A stretch of DNA of 64,000 nucleotides from Streptomyces sp. NBC_01788 (GCF_035917575.1 NZ_CP109090.1:2914001-2978000); one strand, 5' to 3'; shown: positions 18,186 through 27,000, numbered from the stretch's first letter. The notes: generated by a model from the sequence alone, not told the origin. Translations and numbers: made by a program.

Positions 18186-18743
18186 TCAGTGGTCAGAGCT
18201 CTCGGGCCTTGCGGCCCGCCGAGCCTCTGCCACCGCCTCGCGTATCGCGCGGGCCGACCGGGGCCGCTGGAGGGCCAGATGTCCGGTCACTGAACCCAGC
18301 CAGGCCGGGTCACCGAACAGCTGCACCTCGCCTGCCTGGGCGGTCTGCCTCAGCAGTTCTTCGAACAGTACGAGTTCGGTGCCACCGTAGAAGCGGGGGT
18401 GCCGGTCGAAGCGGGCCAGCCAGTCCTCGTAGGGGTGTCGCAGGGTCATGTGCAGGTAACCGCCGCCCTGCCCCCTCCAGGGACCCGGCAGGCCACCGAG
18501 CATGCCCATCGGGGAGTAGATTCCTCCCTTAGCCGGGTACTTGGCGCCCAGGGTGAAGGTGATCCCCGGCATGACCCTGGGCCACGGGATCAGCAGTCCC
18601 TCCGAGTCCGGCTCGTGCTGGTACAGCCCGTCCGCGCGGAGTTCGACCCAGTAGCCCTTCCGCCCACTGGAGTCCCCCACCGCCCAGCGGCCGTCGGTCA
18701 GTTCCAACGGCCCCAGGGACGTTCTCCTGTCGTTCTCCGTCAT
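18186..18743 (-). CDS. Hypothetical protein, fourth gene of the oxidoreductase operon
   Basis: 185 aa, soluble, not recognised. Visible features: a start that reads LGPLELTDGRWAV and KGYWVELRADGLYQHE, suggestive of a beta-rich N-terminal half, a glycine/proline-rich middle (GGIYSPMGMLGGLPGPW) and an Arg/Ala-rich C-terminal helix. No signal peptide or membrane segment. It starts four bases after the stop of the isomerase gene, so it is probably co-transcribed, but no ribosome site is evident and its role in sugar metabolism is unproven. It faces rbsK convergently. Confidence 0.65.
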   Translation of the reverse strand: MTENDRRTSLGPLELTDGRWAVGDSSGRKGYWVELRADGLYQHEPDSEGLLIPWPRVMPGITFTLGAKYPAKGGIYSPMGMLGGLPGPWRGQGGGYLHMTLRHPYEDWLARFDRHPRFYGGTELVLFEELLRQTAQAGEVQLFGDPAWLGSVTGHLALQRPRSARAIREAVAEARRAARPESSDH

Positions 18744-18747
18744 GCGG

Positions 18748-19584
18748 TCATTGGATCACGTGCGCCACGAACCGCTCCGCCGTCTCCGCCAGCACCTCCC
18801 GTCCGTCCCGGGCCCACAACTCCTCGTTGAACAGCTCGACTTCGATGGCGCCGGTGTAGCCGGCCGCCTCGACGTACCGCTTCCACTCCCGCATGTCGAT
18901 CGAGCCGTCGCCGATCTGTCCCCGGCCGTTGAGTACGCCCTCGGGCAACGGCGTGGTCCAGTCGGCGAGCTGGAAGGTGTGGATGCGGCCGCCCGCGCCC
19001 GCCCGGGCGATCTGCTCGGGGGCGTTGTCGTCCCACCAGATGTGGTACGTGTCGACGGTGACGCCGACCTGGTGGGCCGGGAAGCGCTCGGCGAGGTCCA
19101 GCGCCTGGGCGAGGGTGGAGACCACGCAGCGGTCGGCGGCGTACATGGGGTGCAGCGGCTCGATGGCCAGGCGGACCCCGCGCTCGGCCGCGTACGGGCC
19201 GAGGACGCCGAGGGCGTCCGCGATGCGCTCCCGGGCCCCGCGCAGGTCCTTGCTGCCGGCGGGCAGTCCGCCGGAGACCAGCACCAGCGTGTCCGTGCCG
19301 AGCGTCGCGGCCTCGTCGATCGCCGCGCGGTTGTCGTCCAGCGCCTCGGCGCGCCCGGCCGGGTCGATCGCCGTGAGGAAGCCGCCCCGGCACAGGGTGG
19401 TGACGGTGAGGCCCGCGTCCCGGACGAGCCTGGCGGCCGCCTCCACGCCGTACGCCTGGACGGGTTCGCGCCACAGACCCACGCCCGGCACACCCAACTC
19501 CAGGCAGATGTCGACCAGTTCCGGCAGTGACAGTTGCTTGACCGTCATCTGGTTGATGGAGAAGCGTTCCAGGTCCGTGCTCAT
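18748..19584 (-). CDS. Sugar phosphate isomerase/epimerase family protein (AP endonuclease 2 fold)
   Basis: 278 aa, xylose-isomerase-like TIM barrel. The metal-binding strands AIEPLHPMY (~135), VTVDTYHIWWDD (~170), HTFQLADW (~200) and IEVELFNEE (~255) fit the IolE/hydroxypyruvate-isomerase group. It probably isomerises or dehydrates a sugar or inositol derivative made by the upstream oxidoreductase. The ATG at 19584 overlaps the DUF993 stop in ATGA, so translation is coupled. Third gene of the operon. Confidence 0.85.
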   Translation of the reverse strand: MSTDLERFSINQMTVKQLSLPELVDICLELGVPGVGLWREPVQAYGVEAAARLVRDAGLTVTTLCRGGFLTAIDPAGRAEALDDNRAAIDEAATLGTDTLVLVSGGLPAGSKDLRGARERIADALGVLGPYAAERGVRLAIEPLHPMYAADRCVVSTLAQALDLAERFPAHQVGVTVDTYHIWWDDNAPEQIARAGAGGRIHTFQLADWTTPLPEGVLNGRGQIGDGSIDMREWKRYVEAAGYTGAIEVELFNEELWARDGREVLAETAERFVAHVIQ

Positions 19585-20732
19585 TGGTTCACCCCGTACA
19601 GCGACAGCAGGTTCCTCATCCGCTCCTCGGCGAGCCTCGGGTCCGGGAACAGGCCGAGTCCGTCGGCGAGTTCGTAGGCGCGGGCGAGGTGCGGCAGGGA
19701 GCGGGCCGACTGGAGGCCGCCGACCATCGTGAAGTGCGTCTGGTGCCCGGCGAGCCAGGCCAGGAACACCACGCCCGTCTTGTAGAAGCGGGTGGGGGCC
19801 TGGAAGAGGTGGCGGGACAGTTCGACCGTGGGATCGAGCAGGCCGCGGAAGGCCTTGACGTCCCCGGTGTCCAGGACCCGTACCGCCTCGGCCGCCAGCG
19901 GTCCGAGCGGGTCGAAGATGCCGAGCAGCGCGTGGCTGAAGCCCTGCTCGTCGCCGGCGATCAGCTCGGGGTAGTTGAAGTCGTCGCCGGTGTAGCAGCG
20001 CACGCCCCGCGGCAGGCGGCGGCGCAGGTCGATCTCCCGCTGGGCGTCCAGCAGCGAGATCTTCACCCCGTCGACCTTGTCGGGGTGGGCGGCGATGACC
20101 TCCAGGAAGGTGTCGGTGGCCGCGTCCAGGTCGGCCGAGCCCCAGTAGCCGTCGAGGGCCGGGTCGAACATGGGGCCGAGCCAGTGCAGGATCACCGGGC
20201 CGGCGGCCTGGCGCAGCAGGTGCCCGTAGACCTCCAGGTAGTCCTCCGGGCCCTTCGCCGTGGCCGCCAGGGCGCGCGAGGCCATCAGGATCGCCTGGGC
20301 GCCCGCCTCCTCCACGACGGCGAGCTGCTCCTCGTACGCGGCCCGGATCTCCGCGAGTGAACCGCCGGTGAGCTGGTCGGTGCCGACGCCGCAGGCGATC
20401 CGCCCGCCGACGGCGCGGGCCTCGGCAGCGGAGCGGCGGATCAGTTCGGCCGCGCCCGCCCAGTCCAGGCCCATGCCGCGCTGGGCGGTGTCCATGGCCT
20501 CGGCGACGCCCAGCCCGTGGGCCCACAGGTGGCGGCGGAAGGCGAGGGTGGCGTCCCAGTCGACGGCGGCGGGCGAGTCGGGCGACACGTCGGCGAACGG
20601 GTCGGCGACGACGTGCGCCGCCGAGAAGACCGTACGGGAGGTGAAGGGCGTGCCGGGGGCGGGGGCGAACGGCTCGGTGCGCGGCTCGTAGGCCCGCAGC
20701 GCCCCGCCCGCGCCGGGCAGTCGGATGGTCAC
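19581..20732 (-). CDS. DUF993 family protein (dihydrodipicolinate-synthase-like barrel)
   Basis: 383 aa. The family is annotated as DUF993 and is built like DapA/aldolase-type TIM barrels; the segment VDGVKISLLDAQREIDLRRR contains a Lys after beta strand 6 (VKISL) at the position of the Schiff-base lysine in DapA-like enzymes, and GDDFNYPELIAG is characteristic. A retro-aldol or lyase role on a sugar acid is inference. The GTG at 20732 overlaps the TGA of the upstream oxidoreductase (GTGA). It is always seen by me with an oxidoreductase and an isomerase, as here. Confidence 0.85.
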   Translation of the reverse strand: MTIRLPGAGGALRAYEPRTEPFAPAPGTPFTSRTVFSAAHVVADPFADVSPDSPAAVDWDATLAFRRHLWAHGLGVAEAMDTAQRGMGLDWAGAAELIRRSAAEARAVGGRIACGVGTDQLTGGSLAEIRAAYEEQLAVVEEAGAQAILMASRALAATAKGPEDYLEVYGHLLRQAAGPVILHWLGPMFDPALDGYWGSADLDAATDTFLEVIAAHPDKVDGVKISLLDAQREIDLRRRLPRGVRCYTGDDFNYPELIAGDEQGFSHALLGIFDPLGPLAAEAVRVLDTGDVKAFRGLLDPTVELSRHLFQAPTRFYKTGVVFLAWLAGHQTHFTMVGGLQSARSLPHLARAYELADGLGLFPDPRLAEERMRNLLSLYGVNQ

Positions 20733-21880
20733 GGCTGGATCTCCGGTACGTCGAGGCGGCGGCCCTCGGTCGAGGACTTCAGGCCCAGTTCGGCGAGCTG
20801 GACGCCGCGGGCGCCGGCGAACAGGTCCCAGTGGTAGGGGGCGTCGGCGTACACGTGCTTGAGGAACAGCTCCCACTGGGCCTTGAAGCCGTTGTCGAAG
20901 TCCTGGTTGTCGGGCACCTCCTGCCACTGGTCGCGGAAGACCTCGGTGGCGGGGATGTCGGGGTTCCAGACCGGCTTGGGCGTGGCGGAGCGGTGCTGGA
21001 CGCGGCAGTCGCGCAGACCGGCGACGGCCGATCCCTCGGTGCCGTCCACCTGGAACTCGACCAGCTCGTCGCGGTTGACGCGGACGGCCCAGGAGGAGTT
21101 GATCTGGGCGATCACGCCGCCCTCCAGCTCGAAGACTCCGTAGGCGGCGTCGTCGGCGGTCGCGGTGTAGGGCTTGCCGTTCTCGTCCCAGCGCTGGGGG
21201 ATGTGGGTGGCGGTGAGGGCCTGCACGGAGGTCACGCGGCCGAACAGCTCGTGCAGCACGTACTCCCAGTGCGGGAACATGTCGACGACGATGCCGCCGC
21301 CGTCCTCGGCGCGGTAGTTCCAGGACGGGCGCTGGGCGTCCTGCCAGTCGCCCTCGAAGACCCAGTAGCCGAACTCGCCGCGCACGGACAGGATCCGGCC
21401 GAAGAAGCCGCCGTCGATCAGCCGCTTCAGCTTGAGCAGGCCGGGCAGGAAGAGCTTGTCCTGGACGACGCCGTGCTTGACGCCGGCCTCGCGGGCGAGC
21501 CGGGCGAGCTCCAGGGCGCCCTCCAGGCCGGTGGCGGTGGGCTTCTCGGTGTAGACGTGCTTGCCGGCGGCGACCGCCTTCCTGATCGCCTCCTCGCGGG
21601 CCGAGGTGACCTGCGCGTCGAAGTAGATGTCGACGGACGGGTCGGCGAGGACCGCGTCCAGGTCGGTCGAGATGTGCTCCAGGCCGTGCTTCTCGGCGAG
21701 CGCCCGCAGCGCGTGCTCGCGGCGGCCGACCAGGACCGGTTCCGGCCACAGCACTGTGCCGTCGCCGAGGTCGAGTCCGCCCTGCTCGCGCAGGGCGAGG
21801 ATCGAACGGACCAGATGCTGGCGGTACCCCATGCGCCCGGTCACGCCGTTCATGGCGATCCGCACCGTCTTGCGTGTCAC
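20729..21880 (-). CDS. Gfo/Idh/MocA family oxidoreductase
   Basis: 383 aa. N-terminal NAD(P)-binding Rossmann domain starting VRIAMNGVTGRMG, with the family motif EKPTA (~115, Lys at the active site), followed by the C-terminal alpha/beta domain with YWVFEGDWQ and DMFPHWEYVL. It should oxidise a hydroxyl of a sugar or cyclitol. The GTG at 21880 follows GAAGGGAC at good spacing. It is the first gene of a tightly packed four-gene operon (oxidoreductase, DUF993, isomerase, unknown) facing a LacI regulator. Confidence 0.88.
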   Translation of the reverse strand: MTRKTVRIAMNGVTGRMGYRQHLVRSILALREQGGLDLGDGTVLWPEPVLVGRREHALRALAEKHGLEHISTDLDAVLADPSVDIYFDAQVTSAREEAIRKAVAAGKHVYTEKPTATGLEGALELARLAREAGVKHGVVQDKLFLPGLLKLKRLIDGGFFGRILSVRGEFGYWVFEGDWQDAQRPSWNYRAEDGGGIVVDMFPHWEYVLHELFGRVTSVQALTATHIPQRWDENGKPYTATADDAAYGVFELEGGVIAQINSSWAVRVNRDELVEFQVDGTEGSAVAGLRDCRVQHRSATPKPVWNPDIPATEVFRDQWQEVPDNQDFDNGFKAQWELFLKHVYADAPYHWDLFAGARGVQLAELGLKSSTEGRRLDVPEIQP

Positions 21881-21947
21881 GTCAGTCCCTTCGTACGCGG
21901 TCCACGCGCCGCGTACGCCCCCGGTAGTGGCACTGGTGAGCGATGCA

Positions 21948-21963
21948 GCAAGCGCTTTCTATA
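21948..21963. promoter_or_regulatory. LacI-type operator overlapping the promoter of the oxidoreductase operon
   Basis: GCAAGCGCTTTC (21948-21959) has the perfect palindrome AAGCGCTT with the central CG of LacI-family sites. A minus-strand -10-like TATAGA (21963-21958) overlaps it. It lies 70 bp upstream of the oxidoreductase start and 200 bp upstream of the divergent lacI gene. Confidence 0.65.
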
Positions 21964-22163
21964 CACAGAGAAGCTAGCCTCTGGACGGCGGTCCGGACAA
22001 GAGCGTGTCCAGGACGTGGTGGTTCGAGGCGGCCGACGGGCGGGCCGGGTGGCCGTAAGGTCTGCTCGACACCCCGGGCCGGGCGCGTCTTCGCGGCGGA
22101 GCGCGGGTGGCACGTATCGGGTGGCACGTACGACGACGAGATGCGCGACCGGAGGACGACGAG

Positions 22164-23222
22164 ATGACGGTGACCCTGGCGGACGTGGCGGCCCGCGCAC
22201 AGGTCTCTCCCGCGACGGTGTCGCGCGTGCTGAACGGCAACTACCCGGTCGCCGCCTCCACCCGGGAACGCGTGCTGAAGGCGGTCGCCGAGCTGGACTA
22301 CGTGCTCAACGGCCCCGCGAGCTCGCTCGCCGCCGCGACCTCCGACCTGGTCGGCATCCTGGTGAACGACATCGCCGACCCCTTCTTCGGGATCATGGCG
22401 AGCGCCATCCAGTCGGAGATCGGCGGTCCCGGGGGGCGGGCCGGCGGGGAGCGGCTGGCGGTGGTCTGCAACACGGGCGGCTCACCGGACCGCGAGCTGA
22501 CCTACCTGACCCTGCTGCAACGGCAGCGGGCGGCGGCGGTGGTGCTGACCGGCGGGGCCGTGGAGGACGCGCCGCACGCGGCGGCGGTCTCGGCGAAGCT
22601 GCGCAAGCTGGCCGACGCCGGGACGCGCGTGGTGCTGTGCGGGCGGCCGCCGGCGCCGGACACCCATGCGATCGCGCTGGCCTTCGACAACCAGGGCGGC
22701 GCGCGGCGGCTGACGGAGCATCTGATCGCCCTGGGCCACCGGCGGCTCGGCTACATCGCGGGTCCCGAGGAGCGGACGACCACCCGCCACCGGCTGGAGG
22801 GCCACCGGGAGGCGCTGGCCGCGGCGGGCATCGAGGACGATCCCCGCCGGACGGTGTACGGCCGGTACGACCGCCGGTCCGGCCACGAGGGCACCCTGGA
22901 GCTGCTGCGCCGCGACCCGTCCCTGACGGCGGTCGTCGCGGCGAACGACTCCGTCGCGCTGGGCGCCTGCGCCGCGCTGCGCGAGTCCGGTCTGCGCATC
23001 CCCGAGGACGTCTCGGTGGCGGGCTTCGACGACCTCCCCTTCAGCGTCGACACGGTCCCCGCCCTCACGACGGTCCGGCTGCCCCTCGCGGAGGCGGGCG
23101 CCCGCGCGGGCCGCATCGCGATGGGCCGCGAGGAGCCGCCGGCGGGCGAGGTCGCGCACGTCCCGGGGGAGCTGATGGTGCGCGGGTCCACGGATGCGCC
23201 ACGCGAGGCCGCGGAAGCCTGA
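22164..23222 (+). CDS. LacI-family transcriptional regulator
   Basis: 352 aa. Helix-turn-helix LADVAARAQVSPATVSRVLN (5-24), hinge helix region NGPASSLAAATS, then a sugar-binding sensor domain (VGILVNDIADPFFG; FDDLPFSVDT near 300). It is divergent from the oxidoreductase/DUF993/isomerase operon and probably represses it through the AAGCGCTT site. The ATG at 22164 has GGAGG about nine bases upstream. The last eight residues and the stop lie inside the first unit of a degenerate repeat array, so the C-terminus may have been rewritten by repeat expansion. Confidence 0.9.
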   Translation: MTVTLADVAARAQVSPATVSRVLNGNYPVAASTRERVLKAVAELDYVLNGPASSLAAATSDLVGILVNDIADPFFGIMASAIQSEIGGPGGRAGGERLAVVCNTGGSPDRELTYLTLLQRQRAAAVVLTGGAVEDAPHAAAVSAKLRKLADAGTRVVLCGRPPAPDTHAIALAFDNQGGARRLTEHLIALGHRRLGYIAGPEERTTTRHRLEGHREALAAAGIEDDPRRTVYGRYDRRSGHEGTLELLRRDPSLTAVVAANDSVALGACAALRESGLRIPEDVSVAGFDDLPFSVDTVPALTTVRLPLAEAGARAGRIAMGREEPPAGEVAHVPGELMVRGSTDAPREAAEA

Positions 23223-23800
23223 ACCTCGCGAGTCGACCGGGGCGCCACGCGAGGCCACGGGAGCGTCCCGCGGGGCCCGAACCACCCCAGTCGACCGAGA
23301 CGCGACGCAAATCCACAGGGGCATCCCTCGGGGCCCGAACCACGCCAGTCGACGGGGGCGCCGCGTGAGTTCGTGGGGACCCCGAGGCATGACGCGCACG
23401 CGGGGCAGGACACCCCGCGGGCTGAAGTCCGCGGGGCTTGAGAACCCCGCAGGGCTTGAGCCCGGTGGGCCGTGAGACATCCCGCGGGGCTTGGGGAGCG
23501 CACGGGGCCGTGGGGACGTGCGGCACTGCGCGGGGCGTGAGGCGCCGCGCGCGGTGCACCAGCCTCTGCGGGCGTCAGGCGCCGCGCCCGGGTGCGACAT
23601 CGCGCGGGGCCGAGGACCACAGGGCTTGAGCCCGGTGGGCCGTGAGGCATCCCGCGGGGCTTGGGGACCGCTCGGGGACGAAGCGCATCGGGCGAGTCCA
23701 CGGGGACGGCACGCGGGGCGTGAGGCGCCGCGTGACTCCGCGGCAACCCCCGCGGCGTCAGGCGCACACGCGGGGTGGGACACCGCGGAGGTCCGCGCGG
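23190..23800. repeat. Degenerate repeat island between lacI and the MarR-GNAT gene
   Basis: Roughly 600 bp composed of decayed repeats. About 57-58-bp units (GAACCACCCCAGTCGAC and relatives) recur at ~23220, 23278 and 23336. A 58-bp block at 23450-23507 recurs at 23620-23677 with four mismatches. GCGGGGCGTGAGGCGCCGCG recurs near 23530 and 23713. The segment GCGCCACGCGAGGCC occurs both inside the end of lacI and just after it. No repeat/spacer regularity as in CRISPR. Confidence 0.75.
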
Positions 23801-23954
23801 GTGCCGCGGACTCGGGGCGTCGGGCGGGCAGGTCCGGCGGCCGGGGCCATGGACGGGCGGGCGCCGGCGGGTCTAGCCTCGGGCTCAGCGGTTTCTCTGA
23901 CTGAGTCAAGCATCCGCGTCCGTCTTCCCACCCCCCTCACCGACGGGGCCCGAC
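23223..23954. other. 730-bp non-coding region
   Basis: Filled mostly by the degenerate repeat island; long open frames on both strands here are low-complexity, Pro/Arg/Gly-rich artefacts of GC-rich repeats. The last 100 bp before 23955, where GC falls slightly, should contain the promoter of the MarR-GNAT gene (CTGACTGAGTCAAG near 23897 is a possible operator with TGACTGAGTCA symmetry). Confidence 0.55.
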
Positions 23955-24887
23955 ATGACCGTCCAGGACATCCGCGCCTTCAACCGCTTCTACACCAACG
24001 CCATCGGCGCCCTCGACTACGGCCGCCACCTCTACGCCCCCTACACGCTCACCGAGTCCCGGGTGCTCTACGAACTCGCGCACGCGCCCCGGACCGACGC
24101 GGCCGACCTGCGGGCCGAACTCTCGCTGGACGCCGGGTACCTGAGCCGGATCCTCAACAAGTTCGAGCAGGAGGGGCTGGTCGAGCGCGGCCCGTCCGAA
24201 CGGGATCCCCGGCGCCGGAGCGTCACTCTCACCCCGCACGGCAGGGAGGCCGCCGGCCTGCTGGATGAGCGGGCGCGGGAGTCCGTCGGCCGGCTGCTGC
24301 TCTCCGTACCGCCGGAGGACCGGTCACGGCTGGCGGACGCGATGCGCACCGTCCGGGAGATCCTGTCCGAGGGGCGGGCACCCCGTCCCGAGCACGTCGT
24401 GCTGCGCGGGCCCGGACCGGGCGACCTGGGCTGGATCGTGCAGCGCAACGGCGCGGTGTACGCGGCCGAGTTCGGCTGGAACGCCGACTACGAGCGCCTG
24501 GTGGCGAGGATCGTCGCCGACTTCGCCGAGGACCACGACCCGGACCTGGAGCGGGTGTGGATCGCCGAACTCGACGGGCGCCCGGTGGGGTGCGTGATGT
24601 GCGTACGGGACGACGCCCCGGCCACCGCCCGGCTGCGGCTGCTGCTCGTCGGGCCCGAGGCGCGCGGACTGGGCATCGGGGACCGGCTGGTGCGGGCGGT
24701 CGTCGACTTCGCGCGCGGGGCCGGCTACCGGGACCTGGTGCTGTGGACCAACGACGTGCTCGGCAGCGCCCGCCGCATCTACCAGCGGCACGGCTTCGTC
24801 CTGGTCTCCGAGCAGCCGCACCACTCCTTCGGCAAGGACCTGATGGGCCAGGACTGGCGGCTGGACCTGCGCGAACCGGGCGCGTGA
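23955..24887 (+). CDS. MarR-type regulator fused to a GNAT acetyltransferase
   Basis: 310 aa. Residues 1-140 are a MarR winged helix: LTESRVLYELAH, the recognition region LDAGYLSRILNKFEQEGLVER and wing SERDPRRRSVTLTPHG. Residues ~150-300 are a GNAT fold with the acetyl-CoA loop VGPEARGLGIGDRLV (motif A R/Q-x-x-G-x-G/A type) and the C-terminal YQRHGF motif. It may sense a small molecule and acetylate it or a protein, linking regulation and chemistry. Fusions of this type are widespread but poorly studied. The ATG at 23955 is the natural start of the MarR domain. Divergent or adjacent targets are not evident. Confidence 0.87.
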   Translation: MTVQDIRAFNRFYTNAIGALDYGRHLYAPYTLTESRVLYELAHAPRTDAADLRAELSLDAGYLSRILNKFEQEGLVERGPSERDPRRRSVTLTPHGREAAGLLDERARESVGRLLLSVPPEDRSRLADAMRTVREILSEGRAPRPEHVVLRGPGPGDLGWIVQRNGAVYAAEFGWNADYERLVARIVADFAEDHDPDLERVWIAELDGRPVGCVMCVRDDAPATARLRLLLVGPEARGLGIGDRLVRAVVDFARGAGYRDLVLWTNDVLGSARRIYQRHGFVLVSEQPHHSFGKDLMGQDWRLDLREPGA

Positions 24888-24951
24888 CGAGCAGGGCCCG
24901 TGCCGTACCTGAAGCCCGCCCTCCGGGGGCCGGTGAACGGGGCCGTCGGCC

Positions 24952-25899
24952 TCAGCGCGGGCGCCCGGCCGGCTCCGCCGCGGCGAGGACGTCGGTGTGG
25001 GCGGCGGCGGGCTCCGGAGCCGGGTCAGGCGACGGCTCGCGGCGGCGGCCCGGCGTCACGGACGTCAACGCCACCCCGCCCACCAGCAACGCCGCCGCGC
25101 ACCAGCGCAGGGGGCTCACCGATTCGCCGAGGAACAGTGCCGCCGCGGACATGCCGAAGACCGGGACCAGCAGCGAGAACGGCGCCACCGTGGACGCCGG
25201 GTGGCGGCGCAGCAGCAGACCCCAGGCGCCGAAGCCGAAGACCGTGGTGATCCAGGCGACGTAGAGGACCGTGCCCGCGCCCTGCCAGTCCAGGGCGCGC
25301 AGCGCGGCCAGGTCCCGGGAGGGCCCCTCAAGCAGCAGCGACAGGCCGAGCAGCGGCAGGACCGGGACCGTGCTCACCCAGACCATGAAGTTCAGCGCGT
25401 CCGGGGGCGCCGCCTTGCGGGTCAGCACGTTGGAGACGCCCCAGCAGGCCGCCGCGGCGACGACGAGCGCGAAGGCGCCGACGGGGCCCGCGGCGCCCTC
25501 GTCCACGGCCGCGACGCCGATGCCGGCGAGCGCCACGCCCATGTCCAGCACCCGTATGCCCGAGGGCCGTTCACCGAGCGCCAGGAAGGCGAACAGGGCC
25601 GTGAACACCGCCTGGATCTGGAGCACCAGGGAGGAGAGCCCGGCGGGCATCCCGGCGTCCATCCCGACGAACAGCAGCCCGAACTTGGCGACACCGAGCA
25701 CCAGTCCGACCGCCACGATCCACTTCCACGCCACCTTGGGCCGGCCCACGAGGAAGACGGCGGGGACCGCGGCCGCGAGGAAGCGCAGGGCTGAGAAGAG
25801 CAGGGGCGGGAAGTGGCCGAGGCCGACCTCGATGACGGTGAAGTTCACGCCCCAGACGGCGGCGACGAGAACGGCGAGCAGGACATGGGCAGGTCGCAT
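24952..25899 (-). CDS. EamA-family metabolite exporter (10 TM)
   Basis: 315 aa, two tandem EamA repeats giving about ten membrane helices, the second repeat starting near GAFALVVAAAACWGVSNVL. Helix 1, MRPAHVLLAVLVAAVWGVNF, is the standard start, so I use the ATG at 25899 and not the longer frame from 25959. Members export amino acids such as cysteine and threonine, or other metabolites. The cytoplasmic C-terminal tail is Pro/Ala-rich. It is divergent from a LysR gene, 97 bp away, the usual arrangement for a LysR-controlled exporter. Confidence 0.9.
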   Translation of the reverse strand: MRPAHVLLAVLVAAVWGVNFTVIEVGLGHFPPLLFSALRFLAAAVPAVFLVGRPKVAWKWIVAVGLVLGVAKFGLLFVGMDAGMPAGLSSLVLQIQAVFTALFAFLALGERPSGIRVLDMGVALAGIGVAAVDEGAAGPVGAFALVVAAAACWGVSNVLTRKAAPPDALNFMVWVSTVPVLPLLGLSLLLEGPSRDLAALRALDWQGAGTVLYVAWITTVFGFGAWGLLLRRHPASTVAPFSLLVPVFGMSAAALFLGESVSPLRWCAAALLVGGVALTSVTPGRRREPSPDPAPEPAAAHTDVLAAAEPAGRPR

Positions 25900-25996
25900 G
25901 TACCGAGGATCACGCCGGCGGACCGTGAAGCACCAGCGATGATTGCTGCACCATTGCATGAAGCTCCGCTAATCGTTCGCCCCCTCCGGAGGCACC

Positions 25997-26914
25997 GTGC
26001 TCGATCTTCAGCGTCTGCGCGCCCTGCACGCCGTCTCCGTGCACGGCACCGTCGGTGCGGCCGCCGCCGCGCTCGGGTACACCTCGTCGGCGGTGTCCCA
26101 GCAGATCGCCAAGCTGGAGCGGGAGACCAGGACCGTCCTGCTAGAACGCGAGGGGCGCGGCGTGCGGCTCACCGACGAGGCACATCAACTGGTAGCCACC
26201 GCCGGGGAGTTGCTGGCGATCGTGGAGCGCGCCGAGACCGAGCTCGAGAAGCGGCGCGGGGTGCCCGCCGGGCGGCTGCTGGTGGCGGCGTTCGCCTCGG
26301 CGGCGCGCGGGCTCATGCCCGGCGTCCTCGCGGACCTGGCCCGGCGGCACCCGGCCCTTGACGCCCGGCTCAGCGAGGTCGACCCGCACCTGTCGGTGGA
26401 CCTGGTGGCCAAGGGTGCCGTCGACCTGGCCGTCGCGCACGACTGGGACATCGCTCCGCTGCCCGCCCCGGCCGGTGTGCAACAGGCCGTCATCGGGGAC
26501 GACTTGTGCGACCTGCTGGTGCCGGTCGGGCACCCGTTCGCGGGGCGGACGGGGGTGCGGCGCGAGGAGCTGGGCGGCGAGCGGTGGATCTGCCAGCCGC
26601 CGGGCCGGGTGTGCAGCGACTGGCTGCTGCGCACCCTGCGCGCCGCCGGACACGAGCCGGACGTGGTCCACCAGGCCGACGAGAACCCGACCCTGGTCGC
26701 CCTGGTCGCCGCAGGCCTGGGCGTCGCGCTGATCCCGCGGCTGGGCCGGGGCCCGCTGCCCGAGGGGGTGGTGGAGGTGCCGCTGGATCCCATGCCCGTA
26801 CGGCGGTTGTACGCGCTGTGGCGCACGGGCGCCGCCCGCAGGCCGGCCATCGCGGAGACGGTGCGCACCCTGCGGGAGCACTGGCCGGAGGCGTCCGCGC
26901 ACACGCCCCGCTGA
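25997..26914 (+). CDS. LysR-family transcriptional regulator
   Basis: 305 aa. N-terminal winged helix LDLQRLRALHAVSVHGTVGA (2-21) and AAALGYTSSAVSQQIAKLER, followed by the LysR substrate-binding domain (~90-300). It probably controls the divergent EamA exporter. The GTG at 25997 follows CCGGAGG at five bases. The shared promoter region holds ATTGC-type direct and inverted repeats around 25937-25960 which may be its site; this is inference. Confidence 0.9.
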   Translation: MLDLQRLRALHAVSVHGTVGAAAAALGYTSSAVSQQIAKLERETRTVLLEREGRGVRLTDEAHQLVATAGELLAIVERAETELEKRRGVPAGRLLVAAFASAARGLMPGVLADLARRHPALDARLSEVDPHLSVDLVAKGAVDLAVAHDWDIAPLPAPAGVQQAVIGDDLCDLLVPVGHPFAGRTGVRREELGGERWICQPPGRVCSDWLLRTLRAAGHEPDVVHQADENPTLVALVAAGLGVALIPRLGRGPLPEGVVEVPLDPMPVRRLYALWRTGAARRPAIAETVRTLREHWPEASAHTPR

Positions 26915-27000
26915 ACTCCCGCGGTCACACCCGCGCCAACGTGCGGGAATCCGCGCCCGGGCCGGGAACCCGGCGGCGCTCCGGCCCGTCCGACCGGCCC

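Noticed and set aside
23194..23475. 93-codon plus-strand frame with GARTTPVD-like repeated words
   Set aside because: The repeated words come from the 57-bp DNA repeats; composition is not protein-like and it overlaps the end of lacI.
23190..23800. CRISPR array or phage remnant in the repeat island
   Set aside because: Units vary in length and are not separated by constant-length spacers; no phage or cas genes are present.
22482..23909. 475-codon minus-strand frame rich in Pro/Arg/Ser across the repeat island
   Set aside because: Half of it is antisense to lacI and the rest is the translation of degenerate repeats; no ribosome site and no fold.
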